From contig JAOZOT010000064.1 of NCBI GenBank assembly GCA_029933115.1, forward strand, positions 1 to 12,661: a stretch of DNA of 12,661 nt, written 5' to 3'. The stretch is from Anaerolineae bacterium (lineage in GTDB: Bacteria > Chloroflexota > Anaerolineae > E26-bin7). The position numbers were made by a program, and so were the translations under genes. The notes beneath the pieces are model-generated. The model did no database searches, was not told the DNA's origin, and saw only the letters and a list, made by a program, of their open reading frames with translations. This document shows positions 1-6,635 of the stretch, in pieces. How positions within the stretch are numbered: position 1 is the stretch's first letter; every line of letters begins with the position of its first letter.

Positions 1-532
1 TAGCCCTGATAAGGGGAGTGGTAGTAGTGACGTAGCCTGTCGGCTCGGTGTCCTCGAAACGGATCGAAGACGGCTTGGAGAAGTTGTTCATGATCAGCGG
101 GAGATACAAGGTAACAGTAGGTGATGCCCCCAGTGGGTAGGGCTCTGTTGGAGGCGGCGGCCTGAAGGCGACCGGCGACTCTACCCTGGGCCTGGATTGC
201 AAATCCAGGCTGAGCATGAAGGTGCTGCTGCCTGTTTCGCCGGGCCCAGTGCTATCAACCGTTGTCGGAGTAGCTTTCTTTGTGGGCCTGGAAGCGCCAG
301 GGGGTATCTCCTCGAAAGCCAGGGACGATCCCTTGCCCTCGCCCATTTGGGCCGGCGCAAGGCCGCCCCCCACCCCAGGATATTGAGAAGATGTGTCGGG
401 GATTGACGAAGCGTGAGCCACCCCGACCCCGCCCGATGTCAGAGCCCCAGGCGGGACTAACCCCGTTAACAAGGACGCAATCAGGACGGCTCGCACAAAG
501 CCTCTCCAGAGGCCAACTTGTATCCTTTGCAT
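1..532 (-). CDS. Secreted/surface protein of unknown function, N-terminal part (cut by window edge)
   Basis: An open frame of 177 codons runs from ATG at 532 off the left edge without a stop. The start is supported by a ribosome binding site, GGAGG, six bases upstream. Residues 1-41 look like a Sec signal peptide: Arg-containing N-region (R3, R10, R14), hydrophobic core around 15-26, and an A-H-A site at 39-41 followed by SS. Residues 42-140 are rich in Pro, Ser, Thr and Gly with no recognisable fold. Residues 143-151 read YLPLIMNNF, a short motif I associate with Chloroflexota exported proteins. After it the sequence (TEPTGYVTTTTPLI, 162-175) may be the first strand of an Ig-like repeat domain, but too little is visible to say. 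The gene lies downstream of its own promoter and a terminator-bearing leader, so it is probably a separate unit from the enzyme operon. The function is unknown; that it is an exported protein is fairly secure. Confidence 0.72.
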   Translation of the reverse strand, partial: MQRIQVGLWRGFVRAVLIASLLTGLVPPGALTSGGVGVAHASSIPDTSSQYPGVGGGLAPAQMGEGKGSSLAFEEIPPGASRPTKKATPTTVDSTGPGETGSSTFMLSLDLQSRPRVESPVAFRPPPPTEPYPLGASPTVTLYLPLIMNNFSKPSSIRFEDTEPTGYVTTTTPLIRA

Positions 533-555
533 CTTCAACCTCCAAAATGCATTAG

Positions 556-570
556 GCCTGCCTAGCAGGC
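556..570 (-). other. Small hairpin in the 5' leader of the secreted protein gene
   Basis: A perfect six-base inverted repeat, GCCTGC and GCAGGC with a three-base loop, lies 24 bases before the ATG at 532 and just upstream of the ribosome binding site. It may affect translation of the secreted protein, but no function can be shown from sequence. Confidence 0.35.
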
Positions 571-590
571 TGGAGAGCCCAGTAGCTCCT

Positions 591-644
591 TAACAACTTA
601 AAAGACGCCGGCAGGCGAGGTGCATACACCTCACCTCCGGCGTC
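591..644 (-). terminator. Intrinsic terminator, possibly bidirectional or an attenuator
   Basis: In the minus direction an eight-base outer stem GACGCCGG (644-637) pairs with CCGGCGTC (611-604). An inner stem pairs GGTGAGGTG-type bases with CACCTCGCC-type bases, with one mismatch and one bulge and a four-base loop at 626-623. The run TTTT (603-600) and TTGTTA follow directly. This is well placed to end the operon 200 bp after the alcohol dehydrogenase stop. On the plus strand a weaker T-run (649-653) follows the stem, so some bidirectional use is possible. Because a promoter lies upstream at 779-752, the same hairpin would also cut that transcript short. Confidence 0.8.
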
Positions 645-751
645 CAGTGTTTTCCGGTCGTAATCTCACGCCAGCCAAGAGAAGCAACCCATCAACCCCC
701 TCTAGCTCTGCCGAAGCGAGAACTGCCAGGCAGAGATAGGACCTGGGTACT

Positions 752-779
752 ATTATATTCAATTTTCTCTGGGTGTCAA
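752..779 (-). promoter_or_regulatory. Consensus sigma-70 promoter
   Basis: Minus strand: TTGACA (779-774), a 16-base A/T-rich spacer (773-758), then TATAAT (757-752). Both hexamers are exact consensus, and the spacer is one base short of the 17-base optimum. The expected start of transcription is near 745. The promoter lies in the gap after the alcohol dehydrogenase gene and points towards the terminator at 644-604 and the secreted protein gene at 532. A CCAGG/CCTGG inverted repeat (742-746 and 726-730) sits at the expected transcript start and could be an operator or part of an RNA stem. Confidence 0.8.
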
Positions 780-844
780 TATCACCAGGCTCCTTTGGCG
801 CTCGATTCTGACCTCACGAAGCTCCTTTTACACCCCACAGCCGG

Positions 845-2140
845 TCAAGACACGTTCTTGATACGGCTCAGGTCTCCATCTCTGGCCGCCTCCAGAATCG
901 GCCCCATGTACTCGTCCACCATCTCGGCCGTGAGAGGAACAGGCATGTTCTGAAGTTTCATCTTCAACTGTGGGTCCTTGGCTGCTGCCAGTGCCCGCTC
1001 GATGTGCCCCTCGGTGAACCCTTCTACCTCACCCAGGGTCGTCGGGAAGCCGATCCGCTGCGATAAAGCGATCATGGCTTCGGCCACAGCCATCCCCAGA
1101 TCACGCCCGGACAGAGCATCAACGTTGGCCTGGGTCAACCCTGCATCCCTGTAGATTCCGCCCAGGAGTCTCAACGGCTCCTCGATGGCCGGGGCAAAGA
1201 AGACGGTGTAGTAGGGATTCATAATGGCGCAGGCCCGCCCGTGGCTCAGGATGTCCACTAAAGAGAAGCTGGTCAGGTGCCCGCCGTTGGTCCCGCCAAT
1301 CATGATGGCGTAGCCTCCCAAGTCGGTCCCCAAGCCAAGAGCCTCCCGTGCTTCCAAGTCGGTCGGCTCGGCCACAGCCCGCTCCACGTAATTGACGATG
1401 AGCCTGACGCCTACGGCTGCCACCTCCGCCGCCTTCCCGTAAAAGTCCCGCCCCACCGCGCCGTACAACACTTCAATCAGATGGGCGATGCCGTCCAGGG
1501 CCCCGTCAGCAGTGAAGCCCGGCGGCATAGAGGTGGTGACGTCGTATTGGAAAACGGCTCTAGGAGGGACAATGGCCTCGTCCACAATGAGCTTTTTCTG
1601 GCCTGTCTCGAGGTCGGTGACGTTGGAGTACTTGGTCAGGTGAGCACCGGAACTCGCTGCGGTCTGCACGGCCACCACCGGGATGAGCTCCTTCCCACCG
1701 GCCGCCAGGGCATTGTCCTGAGCGCGCCGAAGGGCAGCGGTGACCAGGGCTGTGCCAAAGTAGCGGTCAACAGGACCGCCCAGAGTAGCCAGAACGCCGG
1801 CCGCTTTGGCGGCGTCAATGGTGCTGCCCCCCCCGATGACGACGATGACCTCCGGCTTCAGCTCACCCACCTGCTCGCCCAGGCGGGAGACGTCCTCGCG
1901 AGGAGCATTGGGTGCAGCTCCAACCAACTCCCCCAATACCGTCACCCCGGCCGAGCGCAGCGAGCCCTTTACCCGATCAACCACCTCCCCGATACCGGTA
2001 TGGGTGCCGTGGACCACTGCTGCACTCTTACCCAGCGGAGAAGCCATCTCGCCCGTCTTGGTCAATACCTCCGCCCCAAAAGCATAGCGGTCTCCCTTGA
2101 ATTCCCACAACAATTGTCTCGCTTTGTCGAAATCAGACAT
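845..2140 (-). CDS. Iron-type alcohol dehydrogenase (group III)
   Basis: 431 residues, typical of group III alcohol dehydrogenases, cytosolic, which interconvert alcohols and aldehydes with NAD(P)H. The N-terminal nucleotide-binding domain carries GGGSTIDAAK (103-112). Metal ligands are visible as D216 and H220 (LDGIAH), with the same four-residue spacing as in FucO, and as H288 (NGGH) and H300 (LSHG). The last two are 12 residues apart rather than the 14 of FucO, and the HGxAH motif is missing, so this is a divergent subfamily whose metal and substrate are open. The ATG at 2140 is preferred over an upstream TTG at 2158 because GGGAGGGAGGA lies just before it. It is the last gene of the operon, 30 bp after the transketolase C half. 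Its likely role is reduction of an aldehyde made by the upstream enzymes, or oxidation of an incoming alcohol. Confidence 0.88.
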   Translation of the reverse strand: MSDFDKARQLLWEFKGDRYAFGAEVLTKTGEMASPLGKSAAVVHGTHTGIGEVVDRVKGSLRSAGVTVLGELVGAAPNAPREDVSRLGEQVGELKPEVIVVIGGGSTIDAAKAAGVLATLGGPVDRYFGTALVTAALRRAQDNALAAGGKELIPVVAVQTAASSGAHLTKYSNVTDLETGQKKLIVDEAIVPPRAVFQYDVTTSMPPGFTADGALDGIAHLIEVLYGAVGRDFYGKAAEVAAVGVRLIVNYVERAVAEPTDLEAREALGLGTDLGGYAIMIGGTNGGHLTSFSLVDILSHGRACAIMNPYYTVFFAPAIEEPLRLLGGIYRDAGLTQANVDALSGRDLGMAVAEAMIALSQRIGFPTTLGEVEGFTEGHIERALAAAKDPQLKMKLQNMPVPLTAEMVDEYMGPILEAARDGDLSRIKNVS

Positions 2141-2141
2141 T

Positions 2142-2150
2142 CCTCCCTCC
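2142..2150 (-). promoter_or_regulatory. Ribosome binding site deciding the alcohol dehydrogenase start
   Basis: GGAGGGAGG (2150-2142) is one base from the ATG at 2140; its first GGAGG is five bases away. An upstream TTG at 2158 would place this site inside the coding region, so the ATG is preferred. Confidence 0.65.
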
Positions 2151-2170
2151 CAATCCAAACTGCCGAAACG

Positions 2171-3112
2171 TCACTTTTTCGCCGCTATTGCCCGTCTCGC
2201 GCCGGCGACGATGTCGGTCACGCCCAGGCCATAGCGTTCGAGCAGAGCCTCATAGGGACCGGTCTCGGCGAAAGTGTCCGCGATGCCCACTCGCCAGACG
2301 GGCACCGGGCAGCGGCTGCCGAGAACCTCAGCCACCGCCCCGCCCAGACCGCCGATGACGCTGTGCTCCTCAGCGGTGACAATGGCCCCGGTCTCCCGAG
2401 CCGCCTGCACAATCAACTCTTCGTCAATGGGCTTCAGGGTATGAATTTCTATCACCCTGGCCTCAATACCTTCCCGCTTCAGCCTCTCGGCCGCTTCCAG
2501 GCAACGTCCTACCATAATGCCCGTGCCTACCAGGGTGACGTCACCGCCTTCCCGCAGGGTCACTCCCTGACCGATGTGCACTTCGTGGCGCTCGTCAAAG
2601 ATGACGGGCACCTCGGCCCGGCTCACACGCAGGTAGACGGGGCCGTCGTATTCTGCCACGGCGGGCACAGCCTTCTTCACCTCCACGGCATCGGCCGCCA
2701 CCACCACTGTCATGTTGGGCAGGCTTCTTACCACGGCCAAATCGCAGATGGCGTGATGGGTTGGGCCATCCAAGGCGTCTGAAAGGCCGGCGTAGCCGGC
2801 AGCCAGCTTGACGTTCGTCCTGGCATAGGCCACACAAGTCCGAACCTGCTCGGCAGCCCGCAGGGCGACGAGGAAAGCAAAGGTGTTGGCGAAAGGGATC
2901 TTCCCCGCCAGGGCCAGCCCCACAGCAACGTCAACCATGTTGGCCTCGGCCACCCCCACGTTGAAAAAGCGATCAGGATATTTCTCACGGAACATCCAGG
3001 TCTGAGTGGAAGCTGAGACATCGGCGTCCAGCACCACCACGTCTGGGTTCGCAGCCCCTAGCTCGGCGAGGGCTTCGCCATACGCCTTCCTCATTGACCT
3101 CAGTTCAGCCAT
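2171..3112 (-). CDS. Transketolase, C-terminal subunit (split transketolase)
   Basis: 313 residues containing the pyrimidine-binding and C-terminal domains of transketolase. E56 in VAEANMVDVAVGLALAG is the glutamate that activates the thiamine diphosphate cofactor. ALDGPTHHAICDLAVVRSLPNM (113-134 region) matches the substrate and phosphate-site segment of the family. TAEEHSVIGGLGGAVAE, starting near residue 246, marks the C-terminal domain. The ATG overlaps the end of the N-terminal subunit by eight bases, with GGAGG six bases upstream, so the two halves are translationally coupled and must pair to make a complete two-carbon ketol transferase. Split transketolases are common in Firmicutes, Chloroflexota and archaea, both for pentose phosphate work and inside catabolic clusters. 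The position in this operon suggests the second, but the donor and acceptor sugars cannot be read from sequence. Confidence 0.93.
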   Translation of the reverse strand: MAELRSMRKAYGEALAELGAANPDVVVLDADVSASTQTWMFREKYPDRFFNVGVAEANMVDVAVGLALAGKIPFANTFAFLVALRAAEQVRTCVAYARTNVKLAAGYAGLSDALDGPTHHAICDLAVVRSLPNMTVVVAADAVEVKKAVPAVAEYDGPVYLRVSRAEVPVIFDERHEVHIGQGVTLREGGDVTLVGTGIMVGRCLEAAERLKREGIEARVIEIHTLKPIDEELIVQAARETGAIVTAEEHSVIGGLGGAVAEVLGSRCPVPVWRVGIADTFAETGPYEALLERYGLGVTDIVAGARRAIAAKK

Positions 3113-3947
3113 TCACTCCCTCCCGCAGCTCTGCCACAGCGATCTTGTATTCTTCCTCGCCGGGCGCTCTGCCATGCCAGGTGGACTTGTTTTCCATGAA
3201 GGAGACCCCCTTACCTTTGACGGTGTGAGCGATGATCACGGTAGGGCGGGCATGGACGTGGGTCGCTTCATCCAACGCCTCCAGAATCCGGCGCATGTTA
3301 TGGCCGTCAATCTCGATGGTGTGCCACCCGAAGGATTCCCACTTGGCCTTGACCGGCTCCAGCGGCATGATCTCGTGCACGGGGCCATCAAGCTGAACGT
3401 CGTTGTAGTCCAAGATGGCCGTCAGGTTGTCCAGGCCGTACTTGGCGGCCATCATAGCGGCCTCCCATATTATCCCGGCCTGGATTTCACCGTCACCGAG
3501 GAGGACATAAGTGCGATAGGCGGCCCCATCCAGACGGGCGGCCAGGGCAAGACCCACCCCCACGGCCAGGCCGTGGCCCAGAGCCCCGGCCGTCATCTCC
3601 ACCCCCTCGGTCTTCAGCCTGTCCGGGTGTCCCTGCAACTTGCTGTCCAGGCGACGGAGGGTGGCCAGGCGTTCCGAGTCAAAGAAACCTCGCTCGCACA
3701 GGGCCGCGTAGAGAAGAGGAGCAGCGTGGCCTTTGGAGAGGATGAAACGATCCCGCTCCGGCCAATCGGGTCGCGTCGGATCGAGGCGCAGGTGGTGGAA
3801 ATAGAGCGCAGCGACAATGTCGGCGGCCGACAGCGAGCCACCGGGGTGGCCTGAGCGAGCCCCATATATCATCTCTATCACCCGGATGCGCAGGTTCCGC
3901 GCCCGGTCGGTCAGGTCTCTGACCAGGTCCTCAGAGTGAAAGCCCAT
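3105..3947 (-). CDS. Transketolase, N-terminal subunit (split transketolase)
   Basis: 280 residues forming the ThDP-diphosphate-binding half. Visible motifs are SGHPGGSLS (32-40, H34), LSKGHAAP (70-77, H74), GALGHGL (121-127) and the ThDP/metal motif GDG (151-153) reaching N182. TVKGKGVSFMEN and WHG near the C-terminus (242-259) close the domain as in other transketolases. GDGEIQAG has Ala where many family members have Glu (GDGExQEG), a small departure near the cofactor. The ATG at 3947 is preferred over a TTG at 3974 because GGAGGAG lies six bases before it. The gene starts 37 bp after the zinc dehydrogenase and overlaps the C-terminal subunit. Cytosolic; it acts as a heteromer with its neighbour. 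Confidence 0.93.
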   Translation of the reverse strand: MGFHSEDLVRDLTDRARNLRIRVIEMIYGARSGHPGGSLSAADIVAALYFHHLRLDPTRPDWPERDRFILSKGHAAPLLYAALCERGFFDSERLATLRRLDSKLQGHPDRLKTEGVEMTAGALGHGLAVGVGLALAARLDGAAYRTYVLLGDGEIQAGIIWEAAMMAAKYGLDNLTAILDYNDVQLDGPVHEIMPLEPVKAKWESFGWHTIEIDGHNMRRILEALDEATHVHARPTVIIAHTVKGKGVSFMENKSTWHGRAPGEEEYKIAVAELREGVNG

Positions 3948-3953
3948 GACAAT

Positions 3954-3960
3954 CTCCTCC
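3954..3960 (-). promoter_or_regulatory. Ribosome binding site deciding the transketolase N-subunit start
   Basis: GGAGGAG (3960-3954) is six bases before the ATG at 3947. It would lie inside the coding region if translation began at the upstream TTG at 3974, so the ATG is the better start. Confidence 0.7.
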
Positions 3961-3984
3961 GGCCGCCAGAGCAAGGCCGTCGTT

Positions 3985-5022
3985 TCAATCCACAGGTTGC
4001 AAAACCACCTTCAAACCTTTTTTCTCCTCAAATATCTGGAAGGCCTCCCGCCACCGGGTCAGGGGCAAAACGTGGGTCACCAGGGATTTGGTGTCAACCT
4101 TGCCCTGCCCCAGCAGAGTCAATCCCCTCCTCCAGGCAGTCCACTTTTGGCCCAGGGAGCCCGTCACCTTCAGTTCCTTGTAGGCGATAAGGCCAAAGTC
4201 CAGCTCGAAGGGACCACTGAACAACCCTACCTGGATGTACTGACCGCCGCGACGGGTGACGTCCAGACCCAGGCGGGCTGCCGCCGGGGCGCCCGAACAC
4301 TCCACAAAGACGTCGGCGCCCTGCAAGTCCGTCACCTCTTCCACCAGCTTCGACACATCCTGGGCTTCCACGTTGACCGTCACATCAGCCCCAAGGCAGC
4401 GCGCCATCTCCAGCCTGTCTCCATCCTGTGAGGTGCCGCACACGATGGCGTAGCCTCCCTCAGCCTTGACCAATTGCAGGCAGAGCAGGCCGATGGACCC
4501 CGGCCCGGTAATCACCACCACGTCACCGGCCGAGATGCAGGTCAATTCGAGGAGAGCGTGGACGCAGCAAGCCAGGGGTTCGCTGAGGGCGCCGGCGACA
4601 AAGTCCACGTTGTCCGGGAGCAGGTGCACCCGCTCCTCGCCCACGAGACAATAGCGGGCGAAACAGCCATCGAAGAAGTAACCGATGAGCTTTTTGTGAG
4701 GGCAGATGTTATAGCTTCCCGTGCGGCATTGGAGACATTCACCGCAGACGTAAGCCGCCGTCTCGCAGGTGACTCTGTCACCCACCTGCAGGCCCTGGAC
4801 TCCCTCCCCCAACTCGGCGATCACCCCGGCGAACTCGTGGCCCATGATGACCGGAGGGCGGACGGGGAGCTTGATGTCACCGTGATAGATGTGGATGTCT
4901 GAGCCACAGACCCCGGCCGCTTTTACCTCAACCTTGACCTGGTGAGGTCCCGGCCTGGGCTCCTCTACCTCTCTGAGTTCGACGTTCCCCTCCCCGGGTG
5001 CATATTTGACCACTGCTTTCAA
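3985..5022 (-). CDS. Zinc-dependent medium-chain alcohol/polyol dehydrogenase (sorbitol/threonine dehydrogenase type)
   Basis: 345 residues, the usual length for this family; a cytosolic NAD(P)-dependent dehydrogenase of secondary alcohols or polyols. Catalytic zinc ligands: C39 (AGVCGSD), H62 and E63 (GHE), with E148 (SEP) nearby. Structural zinc ligands: C93, C96, C99 and C107. The Rossmann fold has GPGSIG (173-178), and DGDRLEMA follows at about the place where sorbitol and threonine dehydrogenases choose their cofactor. The start is TTG at 5022, since MKAVVKYAPG is the expected family N-terminus and no ATG lies nearby. The TTG overlaps the TGA of the preceding ThDP enzyme gene (TTGA, four bases), a sign of translational coupling. 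It could supply a ketose to the transketolase encoded next, which is an inference from position. The exact substrate is unknown. Confidence 0.92.
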   Translation of the reverse strand: MKAVVKYAPGEGNVELREVEEPRPGPHQVKVEVKAAGVCGSDIHIYHGDIKLPVRPPVIMGHEFAGVIAELGEGVQGLQVGDRVTCETAAYVCGECLQCRTGSYNICPHKKLIGYFFDGCFARYCLVGEERVHLLPDNVDFVAGALSEPLACCVHALLELTCISAGDVVVITGPGSIGLLCLQLVKAEGGYAIVCGTSQDGDRLEMARCLGADVTVNVEAQDVSKLVEEVTDLQGADVFVECSGAPAAARLGLDVTRRGGQYIQVGLFSGPFELDFGLIAYKELKVTGSLGQKWTAWRRGLTLLGQGKVDTKSLVTHVLPLTRWREAFQIFEEKKGLKVVLQPVD

Positions 5023-6635
5023 ACTTTTGCCCCCTCCCCCGGCCAGGGCACCTCTATTATCACCGGGCCGTCAGCCTGCAACGCCTTCTCTATGGCCACC
5101 CGCAGCTCGTTCGGATCCCCGACCCTGACCCCACAAGCCCCAAAGGATTCGGCGAATTTGACAAAGTCTGGATTGAGCAAATCCACCTCACTGCACCGGC
5201 CAAAGTGTTCCATCTGTTGGAACCTGATGTTGGCGTAGCAATCGTCGTTGAAAAGGATCACGGGGACGTTTATCCTGTATTTGACCGCAGTGGCCAATTC
5301 TTGACAGGTGTACATGAACGCCCCATCTCCGCACACGGCCACCACCGGTCGCTCTGGGCAGGCCACCTTGGCCCCAATGGCGGCGGGAAAACTGAAACCT
5401 ATCGTGCCATAGCCCCACGGAAAAAGAAACGTCCGGGGCTCGTAAACGGGGAAGAGGGGCAAGGTCTCGACCCAGAACATGGTCATGTCGGCGCAGACGA
5501 TGGTCTCCCTGGGCAAAACGGCCCTGATCCCTTCCATCACCGGCCACTCTTTATCCAACCTTAGCCTCAGCTCTTGCCGCATACGTTTTTTCAACTCTTG
5601 CATCTCTGCCAGGCGGCGAGGCCGAGGTGTGACCTCCTTTGAGTCCAGGGATTGCAGTATCTGCTGAAGGGTCTTTTTGGCGTCACCGACCAGGCCCACT
5701 TCCACCGGGTAGTTCTTGCCGATTTCCCCTCCGTCTATGTCTATCTGGACGAGTCGCTTCGGGAAAGGCAGGGTCCAATCTGCGGTGAAAGCCGCCGTGA
5801 ACCTCGTTCCGACGGCCAGCATCACGTCGGCCTTCTGGACGACCTCTAAGAAATCCACCCGCGGACTCCAGACGGGGCCGAAGGCAAGGGGGTGGTCTTC
5901 GGGAATCGCCCCTTTGCCCATGCCGCTGGTCAATACCGGCGCCTGGAACAATTCGGCCAGGCGAAGCAGCTCAGGGCTCGCCCCCGAACTGATGACCCCT
6001 CCCCCGGCGTAGATCAGCAACTGCCGGGCCTCCATGAGGCAGCGGACCGCCTCTTCGACTGCGGCCGGGCTGCTTCCCTCCCTTTCACATTCCTCCTCCC
6101 CCACGATTTCGACCTCATCAACGGCGGCCAGAACGTCCTCGGGGATTTCCAGGTGCACCGGTCTGGGCCTTTGAGTCCTCATCAGCTTGACGGCGCTGTG
6201 GATGGCTTCGGGAATGCGAGAGACCGCAGTGAGTCGCCGGCTCTGGGCGGTGATGGATTCAAAGACCCCCAGTTGATCTTCCAGTTCGTGTAGAATGCCC
6301 TTTCCCTTGCCGATGTACCTGGAGTCAATCTGGCTGGTGATGGACAGCACCGGCGAAGAGTCGCTGTAGGCCTGAGCGATGGCGGTGAAGGCGTTGGTGA
6401 GCCCCGGGCCCGTCACGGTCAGACACACCCCGATGCGCCCGCCGGCGCGAGCGTACCCGTCGGCCATGAAGGCCGCTCCCTGCTCGTGGCGGGTCAGGAT
6501 GTGGCGGACGCCCGGGCAGTCCAGCAGGGCATCGTAGATGTGCAGATTGTGGGCTCCAGGGATGCCAAAGACCACGTTCAGGCCCTCGGCCTCCAGAGAG
6601 CGCACCACCGCCTGTCCGCCGCTCATTCTGGCCAA
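5019..6635 (-). CDS. ThDP-dependent acetolactate synthase/2-oxoacid decarboxylase-like enzyme
   Basis: 538 residues with all three domains of the family. The N-terminal pyrimidine-binding domain has FGIPGAHN (23-30) and the cofactor-activating E51 (HEQGAAFMADGYARA). A central domain follows (about 190-340). The C-terminal diphosphate-binding domain has GDG (436-438) and NDD (463-465) for the metal. The family makes or breaks carbon-carbon bonds next to a carbonyl: acetolactate synthase, benzoylformate decarboxylase and the AruI guanidino-oxopentanoate decarboxylase. FGIPGAHNL resembles the AruI/decarboxylase side, and no regulatory small subunit gene is nearby, which argues against a biosynthetic acetolactate synthase. 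The gene overlaps AOR by 13 bases with the TTG start at 6635. An ATG at 6626 overlaps the AOR stop as ATGA, but it lies 16 bases from the best ribosome binding site, while the TTG lies seven. A product aldehyde could pass to AOR. Confidence 0.88.
   Translation of the reverse strand: MARMSGGQAVVRSLEAEGLNVVFGIPGAHNLHIYDALLDCPGVRHILTRHEQGAAFMADGYARAGGRIGVCLTVTGPGLTNAFTAIAQAYSDSSPVLSITSQIDSRYIGKGKGILHELEDQLGVFESITAQSRRLTAVSRIPEAIHSAVKLMRTQRPRPVHLEIPEDVLAAVDEVEIVGEEECEREGSSPAAVEEAVRCLMEARQLLIYAGGGVISSGASPELLRLAELFQAPVLTSGMGKGAIPEDHPLAFGPVWSPRVDFLEVVQKADVMLAVGTRFTAAFTADWTLPFPKRLVQIDIDGGEIGKNYPVEVGLVGDAKKTLQQILQSLDSKEVTPRPRRLAEMQELKKRMRQELRLRLDKEWPVMEGIRAVLPRETIVCADMTMFWVETLPLFPVYEPRTFLFPWGYGTIGFSFPAAIGAKVACPERPVVAVCGDGAFMYTCQELATAVKYRINVPVILFNDDCYANIRFQQMEHFGRCSEVDLLNPDFVKFAESFGACGVRVGDPNELRVAIEKALQADGPVIIEVPWPGEGAKV

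Larger units (their letters stand above)
533..745 (-). other. Structured 5' leader or 3'UTR small RNA, candidate attenuator
   Basis: From the expected transcript start near 745 to the ATG at 532 there are about 213 untranslated bases. They can form: CTCTGCC (735-729) with GGCAGAG (712-706), a seven-base stem; the terminator hairpin at 644-604; and a small hairpin at 570-556. CTGGCGT (674-668) can also pair with ACGCCGG (643-637), the 5' arm of the terminator, with one G-T wobble. That would be a mutually exclusive antiterminator. I do not recognise a known riboswitch consensus (TPP, cobalamin, SAM, glycine, c-di-GMP, THF and preQ1 were considered from memory). If read-through is rare, the product would be a roughly 145-nt small RNA. 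Confidence 0.4.

Noticed and set aside
255..545. Minus-strand frame of 96 codons overlapping the left-edge gene
   Set aside because: The other minus frame starting at 532 has the ribosome binding site, a signal peptide and an open frame to the window edge; this one has neither a site nor a recognisable product.
1277..2782. Plus-strand open frame of 501 codons
   Set aside because: It runs antisense across the alcohol dehydrogenase and transketolase C-subunit genes, both of which have clear catalytic motifs; its own product shows no family features.
3105..3947. Acetoin or pyruvate dehydrogenase E1 subunits instead of transketolase halves
   Set aside because: The SGHPGGSLS, SKGHAAP and VKGKGVSFMEN segments are transketolase-specific, and no E2 or E3 gene follows.
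5019..6635. Sulfoacetaldehyde acetyltransferase (Xsc) or biosynthetic acetolactate synthase
   Set aside because: The N-terminal segment FGIPGAHNL does not match the Xsc-type sequence I remember, there is no phosphotransacetylase gene, and there is no small regulatory subunit gene or branched-chain amino acid gene nearby.
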